A DNA stretch of 64,000 nucleotides from Erwinia sp. SLM-02 (GCF_037450285.1 NZ_JAQISN010000001.1:1550001-1614000), one strand, 5' to 3'; positions 24,225 to 33,328 are shown, counted from the stretch's first letter. Numbers and translations are program-made. Notes: generated from the letters alone by a model not told the origin.

Positions 24225-25141
24225 TGTTTTTCCTGTTGCTGCAGCATCCGGCAGAAACGCAAGGCGGAAAGGGTGGCACCGAAGATCCACAGGGCGGGCA
24301 CGGTTCGCAGCATGTTATCCCTGACGAACGGGATCGCCTGCCACAGCGGCGTGGCGGCGACGCGTGCTCTGGCCTGCTCATCGCGATGGTCCAGGCAGAT
24401 GGCGCGCAGCGGCGGCAGGGGCGCCAGACGCTCAAGGCCGACCATCGCCGTTCCCCAGCCGTTGTCGTCACCCTGCCAGGCGTTTTCGATGCCCAGGCGG
24501 GTCATAACATTGCCAAACAGACTTTTTTTCCCGAGGATCATCACGTGGCGGTCATCAACCAGGGTAAACACCAGCAGCGGCAGTCGGCGGAAGCCCGCAA
24601 GCTGACCGCGAGCCTCCTCTAACTGGCGATCGAACCAGGCTAAATGATCCTGCCCGGCCTGCGTTTTACCCAGCCGATCGGCCAGTTTAAGCAGACCGTC
24701 ACTGACGGTGCGCAGCGGTTCCCCCTGTTCACTGGTAAAGCTGAACTCCATCGACGGTGCGATGGTATTCAGCTGTGACGATCGCGGCCCGTAGCCTTCG
24801 GAAAACAGCAGCAGGTCCGGCCGCAGCTCGGCGATATATTCCAGGTTCGGCTCAGAACGCCGGCCAATATCCAGCACCGTCGGCGGAATAACCGGTTCAG
24901 CCACCCAGACGCTGTAATCGTGGGTATCGGCGGCCCCCAGCGGCGTTACGCCGAGGGCAAACAGCATCTCCAGCGGCAGCCACTCCAGCGCAATAATACG
25001 CTGCGGCACGGCCGCGCTTACTGATGCCAGAGGGAAGAGCGGTAAAAGGGCCAGCGCCGTCAGCAGGCGCCGGCGCGGAAAATCAACACCCGAAGAGGTC
25101 TTCCCGGCGAAAAGCCGGGAAGGGTGAACATCAGAAGGCAT
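24218..25141 (-). CDS. fhuD: Iron(III)-hydroxamate-binding protein FhuD
   Basis: A 307-residue periplasmic binding protein for ferric hydroxamate siderophores. Its N-terminus has a twin-arginine-like start (DFPRRRLLTALALLPLFPLASVSA). The mature part matches E. coli FhuD segment by segment: RIIALEWLPLEMLFALGVTPLG, EPNLEYIAELRPDLLL, ENAWQGDDNGWGTAMVGLERLA and VPALWIFGATLSALRF. The start at 25141 overlaps the receptor gene's end by 11 bases, and a CTTCCCGGC/GCCGGGAAG hairpin (25100-25122) lies in its first codons. Confidence 0.92.
   Translation of the reverse strand: MPSDVHPSRLFAGKTSSGVDFPRRRLLTALALLPLFPLASVSAAVPQRIIALEWLPLEMLFALGVTPLGAADTHDYSVWVAEPVIPPTVLDIGRRSEPNLEYIAELRPDLLLFSEGYGPRSSQLNTIAPSMEFSFTSEQGEPLRTVSDGLLKLADRLGKTQAGQDHLAWFDRQLEEARGQLAGFRRLPLLVFTLVDDRHVMILGKKSLFGNVMTRLGIENAWQGDDNGWGTAMVGLERLAPLPPLRAICLDHRDEQARARVAATPLWQAIPFVRDNMLRTVPALWIFGATLSALRFCRMLQQQEKQW
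25100..25122 (-). promoter_or_regulatory. Hairpin at the receptor-fhuD junction
   Basis: CTTCCCGGC (25100-25108) and GCCGGGAAG (25114-25122) form a perfect 9-bp stem with a 5-base loop just after the receptor stop and within the fhuD signal-peptide codons. It may lower fhuDB expression relative to the receptor; no U-tract follows. Confidence 0.4.
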
Positions 25142-27317
25142 ATGAAACGCTGACCGAGTAGTTGCGTGGCGCGCCGTAGACGGCGTAATCGCTCAGCCAG
25201 GAGTAGTAGCTGCGGTCGAACAGGTTATTCACGTTAGCCTGCACGGCCACCTGCTTATTCACCTGGTAACGGGCAAACAGGTTCGCCAGCGGGTAGCTGC
25301 TCTGGTAAACGCGGGTGGTTTCGCCGTCCGGTCCGGTGGCATCCTGGAAGGTGCGGCTCTGCCAGTTAACGCCGCCGCCGACGGTCAGCTCGCGCAGCAT
25401 CGGCAACTGATAACGAGTGAACAGCTTAAAGGAGGTTTGCGGCATATTGCTGTTGAAGCGGCCTTCCGTATCTTTCGCCACGTAGCGGGTGGCACCGAAG
25501 GTCATTTGCAGATTATCGGTGACCGCGCCGTTCAGTTCAAACTCGGCACCTTTACTCACCGCGCCTTTGGTCGAGTAGTAAGCCTGCTCGCTGGATCCGT
25601 TAACGAAGTTGTCGCCGTCGGCCTGCGCGGCATTTTCCTGCTCGATGCGGAACACGGCGAAGGTGGCGGTCAGACGACCGTTGTACCAGTCGGATTTCAG
25701 GCCGGTTTCATAGTTTTTACCGGTGACCGGCGACAGGTACTTACCGTCGCGATCGCGGTAGGTTTGCGGCTGGAAGATCGAGGTATAGCTGGCGTAGGCA
25801 GACCAGGCCTCGTTGACGTCATAGACCAGGCCGCCGTAGGGGGTAATGTTGTTTTTACTGACGTTGCCGCTGCTGCCCACGGTGCTCCACTCGGTATAGC
25901 GCGCGCCCAGGATCAGCGCCAGCGGGTCGGCCAGCGAGAAACGCGCGGCGGTATAGGCGGATTTCTGCCGCACCACGTCGTCGGCGTTCAGATACCAGTC
26001 GCCCCATTCCGGCTCCTGCGCGCTGCCGTCCCAGCTGTTAAAATCGCCCATCTGGTCATAATCCAGCGCGCCGTCGGCACTGTAGGTTGCGTTATGCTGA
26101 CGGCTGTAGCTGACGCCCGCGACCAGCTCATGCTGGCGGCCGGCCAGTTCAAACGGGCCGCTGGCGTAGGTATCTACCGACTCCAGCTTGCGCTTGCCGC
26201 GGTCCTGGCTGCCAAAGCCGGACACGCCCTGGCCGGTGGTGGCGTCCGGGAACTCCATCACATACAGCAGCTTATCGTTGAAGGTTTCTTCCGCGTGGGT
26301 GGCATTGACGCGGAACGACCAGCCGTTATCAAAGTTATGGCTGACGTTGGCAAAGATTTTGCGGGAATCCGTGCTGTAGCGCGTCCAGTCCGCCGCCGGG
26401 TTGGTGCCGCGGTTAAAGCGGGTGCGTGAACCGTCGCTGTACCAGGTGGGCAGACCGCCCCAGGTCGGGTTGCCGGTATTGCTCTGCTGATAATCGTAGC
26501 CCAGGGACAGGGTGGTACTGTCGGTCACGTCGGCGTCAATCACGCCGTAAAGGAACTTTTTGGTTTTGTGGTAGCGATCCAGCCAGCTGTCCTGATCCTG
26601 ATAGCCCGCAACGATTCTGCCGCGTACCGTGCCCGCCTCGTTAAGCGGGGAGGAGACGTCAGCGACATAGCGCTGCTTGTCCCAGCTGCCGTAGCTGGCG
26701 CTGAGATTGCCGGTGACTTCTTTGCTGTCCGCATGCTTACGAACCATATTCACCGACGCGCCCGGGCTGCCCGCGCCGGTCATCAGGCCGGTCGCACCGC
26801 GCACGATTTCTATGCGGTCATAGATCGCGGTGTCTTCGGCGGCATCGCCGTAGTTCCAGGTATCGCTCACAGAGGTGGGAATATCGTCATAGGTGTAGCT
26901 GTTGATCTGGAATCCGCGGGCGAAGTAGGCGGATCGCTCGCTGTCGATCAGTTCGGTGGCGATACCGGTGGCGTTGTCCAGCACGTCACCGATCGATTGC
27001 AGATCCTGGTCCTGAAAACGCTGTTTTGTCACCACGCTCAGCGACTGCGGCAGGTCACGCAGGGCCAGCAGCATTTTCGTTCCGGCATGGGTGGTTTTCA
27101 CCTGATAGTCCTGCGCCTCGCTGGCATCACCGTCGTCTGCGGTCGCCGTTACCACCAGGTCCTGCTGCGCTTTATCTTGCGACGGGGCCGTTGCCTCTGC
27201 TGCCAGCGCCGGGTGGGTCAGCGAATGAATCGCCAGCGCCAGGAGTGAAACGGTAAAAGTATGCTTAACAACGGATGCGCGCTGAGCGGCGCAGTTTTCC
27301 CTGCCAACAAAAGACAT
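25131..27317 (-). CDS. fhuE: TonB-dependent hydroxamate siderophore receptor, FhuE-like
   Basis: Outer-membrane receptor of about 728 residues with a signal peptide (ending HPALAAEA), a TonB-box-like segment (QQDLVVTA), a plug (LRDLPQSLSVVTKQRFQDQDLQSIGDVLDNATG and EIVRGATGLMTGAGSPGASVNMVRKHA) and a 22-strand barrel ending in aromatic Phe (SVSVSYAF). Long stretches follow E. coli FhuE (ferric coprogen/rhodotorulate), such as YGSWDKQRYVADVSSPL and NPTWGGLPTW. I chose the ATG at 27317 because GAGGA lies eight bases before it. It is the first gene of a Fur-boxed operon with fhuD and fhuB. Other hydroxamates are possible ligands. Confidence 0.88.
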   Translation of the reverse strand: MSFVGRENCAAQRASVVKHTFTVSLLALAIHSLTHPALAAEATAPSQDKAQQDLVVTATADDGDASEAQDYQVKTTHAGTKMLLALRDLPQSLSVVTKQRFQDQDLQSIGDVLDNATGIATELIDSERSAYFARGFQINSYTYDDIPTSVSDTWNYGDAAEDTAIYDRIEIVRGATGLMTGAGSPGASVNMVRKHADSKEVTGNLSASYGSWDKQRYVADVSSPLNEAGTVRGRIVAGYQDQDSWLDRYHKTKKFLYGVIDADVTDSTTLSLGYDYQQSNTGNPTWGGLPTWYSDGSRTRFNRGTNPAADWTRYSTDSRKIFANVSHNFDNGWSFRVNATHAEETFNDKLLYVMEFPDATTGQGVSGFGSQDRGKRKLESVDTYASGPFELAGRQHELVAGVSYSRQHNATYSADGALDYDQMGDFNSWDGSAQEPEWGDWYLNADDVVRQKSAYTAARFSLADPLALILGARYTEWSTVGSSGNVSKNNITPYGGLVYDVNEAWSAYASYTSIFQPQTYRDRDGKYLSPVTGKNYETGLKSDWYNGRLTATFAVFRIEQENAAQADGDNFVNGSSEQAYYSTKGAVSKGAEFELNGAVTDNLQMTFGATRYVAKDTEGRFNSNMPQTSFKLFTRYQLPMLRELTVGGGVNWQSRTFQDATGPDGETTRVYQSSYPLANLFARYQVNKQVAVQANVNNLFDRSYYSWLSDYAVYGAPRNYSVSVSYAF

Positions 27318-27348
27318 AAAAGCTATCCTCATGCGGAATAGTGTTTTA

Positions 27349-27367
27349 AATGATTATGATAATCATT
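27349..27367 (-). promoter_or_regulatory. Fur box
   Basis: AATGATTATGATAATCATT is a 19-bp near-perfect palindrome and a close match to the Fur consensus (GATAATGATAATCATTATC). It lies 32 bases before the receptor start codon, where it would block transcription when iron is plentiful. Confidence 0.9.
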
Positions 27368-27473
27368 TTTCTTTACAAGCTCATTGTAAAGATTTCATTG
27401 TCTTATGTAAAAAAATATAAAATATTAGTTATCAACGCGTTGAGCGTATGCGGAGAGAAGAGAGCCGCTCGTT

Positions 27474-28661
27474 TTAGTCACGTTCTCGCTGGCGAAGTTT
27501 CTTTTGCAAAACAGCAAGGTAAAGCGGAATTACCGCGGCCATCGCACCGGCGATCAGCAGGAGTCTGTTAATACTGCCCGGCGCCATATCATTTTCTCCC
27601 AGAAGCAGGGGGCACAGAAAGAACGCCACGGTCGTCAGAAGATGCATTAAAGACGTTTGCAGGGACACAAACCCTGCACGCTGTCGATCGTCGGGGAAGG
27701 CCATCGTGACCACGGATGAGACCACCAGACGACTGTAGGATGCCCCCAGAAAAAGGACCATAAACAGCACCGGGCCGGCATAGCCCGTGGCGGGGAAAGC
27801 CAGACTGAACATATACAGCAGCGTAGAGGCGATGGCCAGCCGCTGTGCGGAACAGATCCCCAGTAGCCGCCCGGTCATTTTCGTCGCCAGATAGCCTGCA
27901 ACGCCGCCGACTACAAATACCACTGGAAGCAGCTCTGATGACAAGCCAAGCCGCTGGATCAGCAGCGGCACCAGCACAGGAATGAGCAGCATCGGGCTGA
28001 ACTGCACCAGCGCATTCGCAGAGGCAAAAAGCAGGGTTTCCACCTTTAACCTCGGGCGCTCCGCAGCCTGTTCAGATGAGCGATCGGCCGGAACGGCGAG
28101 CAGTATCAGGGGAACTGAAAGCAGGCACAGCACGGCGATGGCGTAAAGCGCCGGGTGCCAGCCGTAATGCGTACAAAGAAACAGGATGCCCGGCATGCCG
28201 GCGATGCTGACCACCGAGAAGGCCGCGATGACCGTGGCGAACATTTTTCCCCGCAGATTTACCGGCGTTTGATTAATCAGCAGACCGATCGCCGCCGCCA
28301 TTGTCGTACCGCCGATTGCACCAGCGCAGAATCGCAATATCAGCAGCGTGGTAAAGCTGGTTGTTAGCGTCGTGGAACCGGTTAACAATCCCAGCAGCAC
28401 CATATTGATGATTAAAAAGCGTTTTTTATTTATTCGCCCCAGCCAGTAAAAGGCAGAGAAACCAGAGATCACCGCCCCCATGGTGTACAGGCCAGAAACG
28501 TAGCCGGACCAGGATAGGGGTACGGTAAAGTCGGCTGCCATAAAAGCGAAAACCGGATTAAACGCCATATATTCCAGCGCGTTAGCAAACTGAATAAATG
28601 AAACGGCCCAGGCCAGACGCTTAACGTGGCGGTAAGGCGCGGGGTGTTGAAAAATCGACAT
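27474..28661 (-). CDS. MFS transporter (drug/metabolite exporter type)
   Basis: A 395-residue major facilitator with 12 predicted spans, of the arabinose-efflux/DHA1 type. The motif A region after TM2 reads YWLGRINKKRFLIINMVLLG and the motif C-like glycine-rich TM5 includes VVSIAGMPGILF. It is divergent from the LysR gene at 28763, the usual arrangement of an inducible exporter. Substrate is unknown; it is not linked to the siderophore operon by sequence, although a siderophore exporter is conceivable. Confidence 0.88.
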   Translation of the reverse strand: MSIFQHPAPYRHVKRLAWAVSFIQFANALEYMAFNPVFAFMAADFTVPLSWSGYVSGLYTMGAVISGFSAFYWLGRINKKRFLIINMVLLGLLTGSTTLTTSFTTLLILRFCAGAIGGTTMAAAIGLLINQTPVNLRGKMFATVIAAFSVVSIAGMPGILFLCTHYGWHPALYAIAVLCLLSVPLILLAVPADRSSEQAAERPRLKVETLLFASANALVQFSPMLLIPVLVPLLIQRLGLSSELLPVVFVVGGVAGYLATKMTGRLLGICSAQRLAIASTLLYMFSLAFPATGYAGPVLFMVLFLGASYSRLVVSSVVTMAFPDDRQRAGFVSLQTSLMHLLTTVAFFLCPLLLGENDMAPGSINRLLLIAGAMAAVIPLYLAVLQKKLRQRERD

Positions 28662-28762
28662 ATTTCCACCTCAAAACAGGACAAGGTCATAGCATAGTCG
28701 CTATCAATTTTGAGTATTAGCTGTTAAAAATGGGTTTATTGTTATCATTTTCGGGATAATTC

Positions 28763-29692
28763 ATGCGAAGCAATCTGGATTTGACCTCATTGAGGATTTT
28801 TGTTGCGGTAACAGAAAAGGGCAGCTTTGTGCGCGCCTCGAAAGCGCTGAATGTGCCCACATCGAATGTCAGCCGCTCCGTCGCTCAACTGGAAGAAAGA
28901 CTCAACGTTCAGCTCATTGAACGCACCACCCGCCACAGTAAACTGACGCCCTCCGGGCAGTTGCTCTACACGCGGGTAAAACCGCTGCTGGTGTCGCTGG
29001 AGCAGACCGAAGCTGAATTAACCTCCGGGCAGCTACAGTTGAAAGGGCCACTGCGCCTTTGTATTCCCAATGAGGCGGGTCCGGTTATATTTGGCACGCT
29101 ACTTGCCGAATTCGCCTGCCGCTATCCGGATATTGAACTCAGCTGCATCACCAATTTGTCCGGTCTGGAATCGTTAAAAGAGGAGCTGGACCTGGCGATT
29201 ATTATCACCCGCGGGCACATGACGGACTGCGATTATATCGCCCGTCATCTGCTTGATATTCCCTGCACCGTTGTGGCCTCCCCGGACCTTATTTCACGCC
29301 ACGGCATGCCAACCGAGATCGAACAGCTTGAGCAGCTACCCTGTATTACCACAGTGACGGCCCTGAACGGGGCGGCCTGGCAGTTTGTTAACCGGAAAGG
29401 GGGCTTCGATACCGTGGTGGTTAACGGCCGCTATCGCGTCAACAGCGGTGAGATGGCCGGCAGGGCGGCCGTTGCGGGCGTGGGGTTCGCTATTTTGTCC
29501 ACTCAGGCATGCCGCCAGGAGATCGCCGCCGGGCGGTTGGTCGAAATCACTTTCGATCGGCCCACCGCGCCGTTACAGCTTTACGCCCTCTATTCCAACC
29601 GTCGCTATTTACCGGTCAGAACGCGCACGCTGATTGAATTTATTCAGCAGGCGCTTTCCGATCCGGCCAGACAGGATCAAAGCAGGGGGTAG
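28763..29692 (+). CDS. LysR-family transcriptional regulator
   Basis: A 309-residue LysR regulator of the CrgA/PtxR-like type: N-terminal HTH (FVRASKALNVPTSNVSRSVAQLEERLNVQLIERTTR, about residues 19-54) and an effector domain beginning near residue 90. It is divergent from the MFS gene with about 100 bases between, so that transporter is the probable target. Confidence 0.9.
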   Translation: MRSNLDLTSLRIFVAVTEKGSFVRASKALNVPTSNVSRSVAQLEERLNVQLIERTTRHSKLTPSGQLLYTRVKPLLVSLEQTEAELTSGQLQLKGPLRLCIPNEAGPVIFGTLLAEFACRYPDIELSCITNLSGLESLKEELDLAIIITRGHMTDCDYIARHLLDIPCTVVASPDLISRHGMPTEIEQLEQLPCITTVTALNGAAWQFVNRKGGFDTVVVNGRYRVNSGEMAGRAAVAGVGFAILSTQACRQEIAAGRLVEITFDRPTAPLQLYALYSNRRYLPVRTRTLIEFIQQALSDPARQDQSRG

Positions 29693-29725
29693 TCAGGACG
29701 GGCGATCGCTCTGGCGCAGGTTAAA

Positions 29726-30379
29726 TCAGGCCGACAGGGTTGCCAGTCGGGCGGCAAACCCCATAAATAATAGCGCAATCATGGCATTTCCGGCGCGGGC
29801 GACACTTTTACGCTGGCGGAAAAACGTCGCCATCGCCGCACCGCCAAATATCAGCAGGGAAAGGTAGATGAAGCTGAAGGCTTCCAGGATTGACGCCAGC
29901 AGGAAATAGGACAGCCCGGTATGCGCATAGTTGTAGTCAATAAACTGCACGAAAAACGAAATATAAAAAAGAATGGCTTTGGGGTTGGTCAGGCTCAGGG
30001 TCAGCGATTTCCTGAAAACATTTTCCTGAGTAATATTGATCTCTTCACCCGGCTTCTTTTTTGCAAAAAAGTTGGCGTGAATGATCCTGATGCCGAGGTA
30101 GAGAAGATAAAAAGCCCCCAGTAAACGCACCATTGTAAACAGCAGCGGAGAGGCTTTAATAATCGAAGCTACGCCGATAAATGAAAGGAATATCAGCAGA
30201 GCATCACCGGTAAACACGCCCAGCGCAGCCCGATATCCGGCGGCAACGCCTCTGGATGCGGCGGTCTTCAGCACGTAAATCGAGTTCGGGCCCGGGGCGA
30301 TAATGATTAACAGCAGACCTGCGACATACGTCCAGAGATTGATAACGCCGAATTGTTCCAGTAACACCCTGACCTCCAT
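29726..30379 (-). CDS. leuE: Leucine exporter LeuE (LysE/RhtB family)
   Basis: A 217-residue inner-membrane amino-acid exporter with six spans. It follows E. coli LeuE closely: IAPGPNSIYVLKTAASRG, GAFYLLYLGIRII, LSLTNPKAILFYISFFVQFID and GFAARLATLS at the C-terminus. The ATG at 30379 (MEVRVLLEQFGV) gives the usual length; 11 further codons upstream are probably not translated. It exports leucine and similar residues to protect against excess. Confidence 0.88.
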   Translation of the reverse strand: MEVRVLLEQFGVINLWTYVAGLLLIIIAPGPNSIYVLKTAASRGVAAGYRAALGVFTGDALLIFLSFIGVASIIKASPLLFTMVRLLGAFYLLYLGIRIIHANFFAKKKPGEEINITQENVFRKSLTLSLTNPKAILFYISFFVQFIDYNYAHTGLSYFLLASILEAFSFIYLSLLIFGGAAMATFFRQRKSVARAGNAMIALLFMGFAARLATLSA

Positions 30380-30482
30380 AAAGTTTACACCTGCGCATAC
30401 CGTTACGGGCATAGGCAGACAACAGATTGCCTGGCAGCATTTTAGCGTCTGATGACGTCAGGGTTAAACGACTTTCGAAAAA

Positions 30483-31418
30483 TCAGTGGCGCAGTGCATC
30501 AAGATCCTCGGCCCTCAGTCCGGTAACGGCAAGAACTGACTCTGCATCCATACCCCTTGCAAGAAGTGACCGGGCAATCGATAAAGCCGCTTCACGCCGG
30601 CCTTTAATCATTCCCTGCTCTTCACCAAGGAGAATACCTTCCTTAATACCTTTCTTAACGCCGATCTGTTCAAGCTGTTGGGCAATAGTCATCAGTTCAT
30701 CCTTATGCTGAGGCATCCGTAGTGCGAGTTTCCGTACAAAAGCAGACGCATCGGGGGCTTCCCCTGCCTGCACCAGATAGTTTATCAGCGAAACTAACTG
30801 CTGTCCTGTCAGATAACCGCATATCAAAATTGTACCAAGCCTGTCGAGTAATTCTGTCAGGTCACGCTGGTGGATATGCTTTTGCAGCAGCGTCAACGCC
30901 GCCATGCTGCGGTGGTGCATAATGTCATCGTCGGGAATGATGGTGACATCAATCAGGGGAAAATCTTCGCGATACAGCTTTTCCGCCAGGCCGGGATCGT
31001 AGAATTCCTGCAGCCAGTTGGTCGAGTACGGATAGGGGCTTCTTCTGCCATTATAAAACAGGAATGGAATAACCAGCGGAAGATGGTTGTGCCCGGCATC
31101 AAGATGCCGCTGCATCGCCGCGACGGCATAACGCATCAGCCGGAATGCCATATGCCTGTCGGGTGTAGATTGATGCTCAATCAGGATATGAATATAGCCT
31201 TCACCCGAGGTGGTTTTCACGCTGTAAAGCACATCGCTGTAGTAAGCACGAAGGCTTTCCTCAACGAAACTGCCTGACTCTAATTTTAGCGTGCTGAGAT
31301 CGCAAAGTGCGTAAAATTGCTCAGGCATGTGCAGCGCGATAAAATCTCTCGCCGTATCCGGATGGTTAAGAAATGTTTTAAATACCGCATCATGCGGAAC
31401 GGATGTCGTCCGTGTCAT
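30483..31418 (-). CDS. Rpn family recombination-promoting nuclease (PD-(D/E)XK, YhgA-like)
   Basis: A 311-residue member of the Rpn/YhgA-like transposase_31 family. The nuclease core is at residues about 8-110: HDAVFKTFL, SDVLYSVKT and the catalytic E-x-Q element in IHILIEHQS, followed by MAFRLMRYAVAAMQRH. E. coli Rpn proteins promote RecA-independent recombination and cut DNA. The C-terminal part is helical (KKGIKEGILLGEEQG). It lies beside the Cre-like recombinase gene, separated by 130 bases with a perfect inverted repeat. Confidence 0.88.
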   Translation of the reverse strand: MTRTTSVPHDAVFKTFLNHPDTARDFIALHMPEQFYALCDLSTLKLESGSFVEESLRAYYSDVLYSVKTTSGEGYIHILIEHQSTPDRHMAFRLMRYAVAAMQRHLDAGHNHLPLVIPFLFYNGRRSPYPYSTNWLQEFYDPGLAEKLYREDFPLIDVTIIPDDDIMHHRSMAALTLLQKHIHQRDLTELLDRLGTILICGYLTGQQLVSLINYLVQAGEAPDASAFVRKLALRMPQHKDELMTIAQQLEQIGVKKGIKEGILLGEEQGMIKGRREAALSIARSLLARGMDAESVLAVTGLRAEDLDALRH

Positions 31419-31488
31419 CGTCCTGCTCGCTGGCTGCTGAAACAGAAATCCTATCTCATCAACGAGTACGATTCCGATTAAGGAACGG

Positions 31489-31512
31489 ATTTCTGAAGGC
31501 GTCTTCAGAAAT
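31489..31512. repeat. Perfect inverted repeat between the recombinase and Rpn genes
   Basis: ATTTCTGAAG (31489-31498), GCGT, CTTCAGAAAT (31503-31512): a perfect 10-bp stem with a 4-base loop. It lies 37 bases past the recombinase stop and lacks a U-tract in either direction, so it may be a weak terminator or a protein-binding dyad. Confidence 0.8.
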
Positions 31513-31548
31513 TATTCTGCGCACTCAGACTCTGCCTCAGGCCGGGGT

Positions 31549-32580
31549 TTAGCTAAAACCCTTCTCCATAAAATCAACCATCGCGCCCTTATGTGCATCA
31601 ACATTGCGGATGTAGCGCATCAGCGTTTCCGGTTTTTTCCACGTGCCTTCCTGCATAATTTGCGGAACGGAGTAACCCTGTCGGGCCATATCCTGGGCGG
31701 CGCCGACGCGGGCGCTGTGTCCGCTCCATCCCTGATAGCGGCCTTTATTTCCTTTCGCCGGAACGGTCGGGCCTACCTCGCGCCACGCCTGTTGAAAAAT
31801 AGTTTCCAGCGCCGGGAGCGTTAACGGGCTGGCGTTGTTGACTCTGGCCGTATTGGAACGATGAACCGGGCAAAAAAGATACGCGTCCGCCTCGGCGGCC
31901 AGGCCGGAAATCATCAGCCATTCAGTGAGGCGCTGGGAGGAGTGGCTGCTCAGCGCTTTGATTAATCCACCGGTCTGCACGATGGTTTTGGTCCACGCAA
32001 CGTCCAGAATAATTCGTCCATCCTCCGTGCGGCTGATATCACCCACCCGCAGGCGGGCAAGTTCGCTGACGCGCAGCAGCGTATTGTAGGCCAGATGAAG
32101 AAAAGCCAGGTCTCGCACCTGCTGCAACCGGTCCGATCCTGCCCAACGTGCATCCAGCCGGGAAAGATCGTTCAGTCGAAACGGCACGGCCTGCCCGGTG
32201 CGTTCGCCGCTGACTACCGCGCTGCGGTTGATTTTTTTCAGGGTACGAAACACCAGCGGCGAGGTGCCGGGCGAGACCAGCCCGGCATTGCGATGCAGCG
32301 TGGCGATCAGCGCGGCGTGGCTGGCAATGGTTGAAGAAGCGCGGCCACGGGCCTGTAGCCAGGAAAGATAGTCACGCAGATCGGCAGGGGATAACGGGAA
32401 AAACGTTCGTCCGTTTTCTTCCGCCCAGCGATAGCAGATGCGCATAACGCTGAGCAGCTGACGCCACGTATTGGGCGAGAAGGCGTCTTTGTCCTCGACG
32501 AATTCTTCAAGCGTTGCTCGCAACGCATCGCCGGCGGTTGCAGAAAGAAAGAAGGACTGATTCTGGATGGTTTTGGCCAT
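31549..32580 (-). CDS. Cre/Dre-type tyrosine site-specific recombinase
   Basis: A 343-residue tyrosine recombinase, exactly the length of P1 Cre. The whole chain aligns with Cre by eye, e.g. FSPNTWRQLLSVMRICYRWAEENGRTFFP and LAFLHLAYNTLLRVSELARLRVGDISRT. All catalytic residues are present: Arg170, Lys198, His288, Arg291, Trp314 and Tyr323 (Cre: 173, 201, 289, 292, 315, 324). The ATG at 32580 is one base past the cytochrome b561 stop, implying coupled translation; the frame extends upstream but only as antiphase of that gene. It would cut and rejoin DNA at paired short palindromic sites, and a rox-like site is at 33449-33480. No phage or plasmid genes are adjacent. Confidence 0.92.
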   Translation of the reverse strand: MAKTIQNQSFFLSATAGDALRATLEEFVEDKDAFSPNTWRQLLSVMRICYRWAEENGRTFFPLSPADLRDYLSWLQARGRASSTIASHAALIATLHRNAGLVSPGTSPLVFRTLKKINRSAVVSGERTGQAVPFRLNDLSRLDARWAGSDRLQQVRDLAFLHLAYNTLLRVSELARLRVGDISRTEDGRIILDVAWTKTIVQTGGLIKALSSHSSQRLTEWLMISGLAAEADAYLFCPVHRSNTARVNNASPLTLPALETIFQQAWREVGPTVPAKGNKGRYQGWSGHSARVGAAQDMARQGYSVPQIMQEGTWKKPETLMRYIRNVDAHKGAMVDFMEKGFS

Positions 32581-32581
32581 A

Positions 32582-33175
32582 TTACTCTTTGCCTCCCCGT
32601 GACGACTTAAGCCCGGCCATCCGGCCAAGCGTGCCGTCACGCAGGACGAACCGGTGGTAAAACGCCGCCAGAATATGCACGGCCATGATGCCACAGAGCA
32701 CCCATGCCAGCAGGGCGTGCAGCGCATTGGCGGGTAGGGTCATCCAGCCGACTTCCGTGCCGGTTTCCGGAATGAGCGGCAGTCCCCAGGGGCTCCATCC
32801 CTCGCCGCTGCCGTACACGCGCAGAAGAGCAATCGCGGGGATGATAAACATCAGGGCATACAGCATCAGGTGAGCGGCATGGGCGGCGGTGCCCATCCAT
32901 CCCGCTGAACGGGGCGGGCGGCGGCGGTTGGTGAACCCCCATACGGCACGCACGACGACGAGCGCGATGGTCAGCAGGCCAACCGTGCCATGATCGGGGC
33001 CGAAGCGGGCGATGTTTTCGACGGTTGCTGAAGGGCTGAACGCCTTCCAGCTCAACGCCATGATCAACTGCCAGAGGAGCAGGTAAGCCATTCCCCAGTG
33101 CAGGATGCGGGTGACCAGGCCGTAGCGTTCGGGCGCGTCCATCCACTGGCGGCCGGTACGGTAAGGGTCGCTCAT
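32582..33175 (-). CDS. Cytochrome b561 family protein
   Basis: A 197-residue membrane cytochrome b of the CybB/YceJ type with four predicted spans and histidines in the positions expected for heme ligation (RILHWGMAYLLLWQ, AAHAAHLMLYALMF, NALHALLAWVLCG, AVHILAAFYHRF). It would pass electrons between the quinone pool and another carrier. Its stop is one base from the ATG of the recombinase gene, an odd pairing. The 420-base region upstream holds the promoter, two palindromes and the rox-like site. Confidence 0.88.
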   Translation of the reverse strand: MSDPYRTGRQWMDAPERYGLVTRILHWGMAYLLLWQLIMALSWKAFSPSATVENIARFGPDHGTVGLLTIALVVVRAVWGFTNRRRPPRSAGWMGTAAHAAHLMLYALMFIIPAIALLRVYGSGEGWSPWGLPLIPETGTEVGWMTLPANALHALLAWVLCGIMAVHILAAFYHRFVLRDGTLGRMAGLKSSRGGKE

Positions 33176-33271
33176 GCTGCACCTTCAGCTGTCGCGGAGA
33201 GAAAAGGGGGCGGGAATTGGGTGAATTTCGTCATATTTGCTGAATATATCGCCTGTTATTACCATCGATCG

Positions 33272-33328
33272 CGCTACGTGAATTCTGCCAAACTAGCAGG
33301 GGGATTATGCTCAATCTTTCACGTAGCG
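33272..33328. repeat. Inverted-repeat element, copy A
   Basis: CGCTACGTGAA (33272-33282) and TTCACGTAGCG (33318-33328) are perfect 11-bp inverted repeats bounding 57 bases. Read in reverse it begins CGCTACGTGAA and ends CAGAATTCACGTAGCG, the same termini as the 56-base copy B at 61662-61717, while the interiors differ. Confidence 0.75.
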
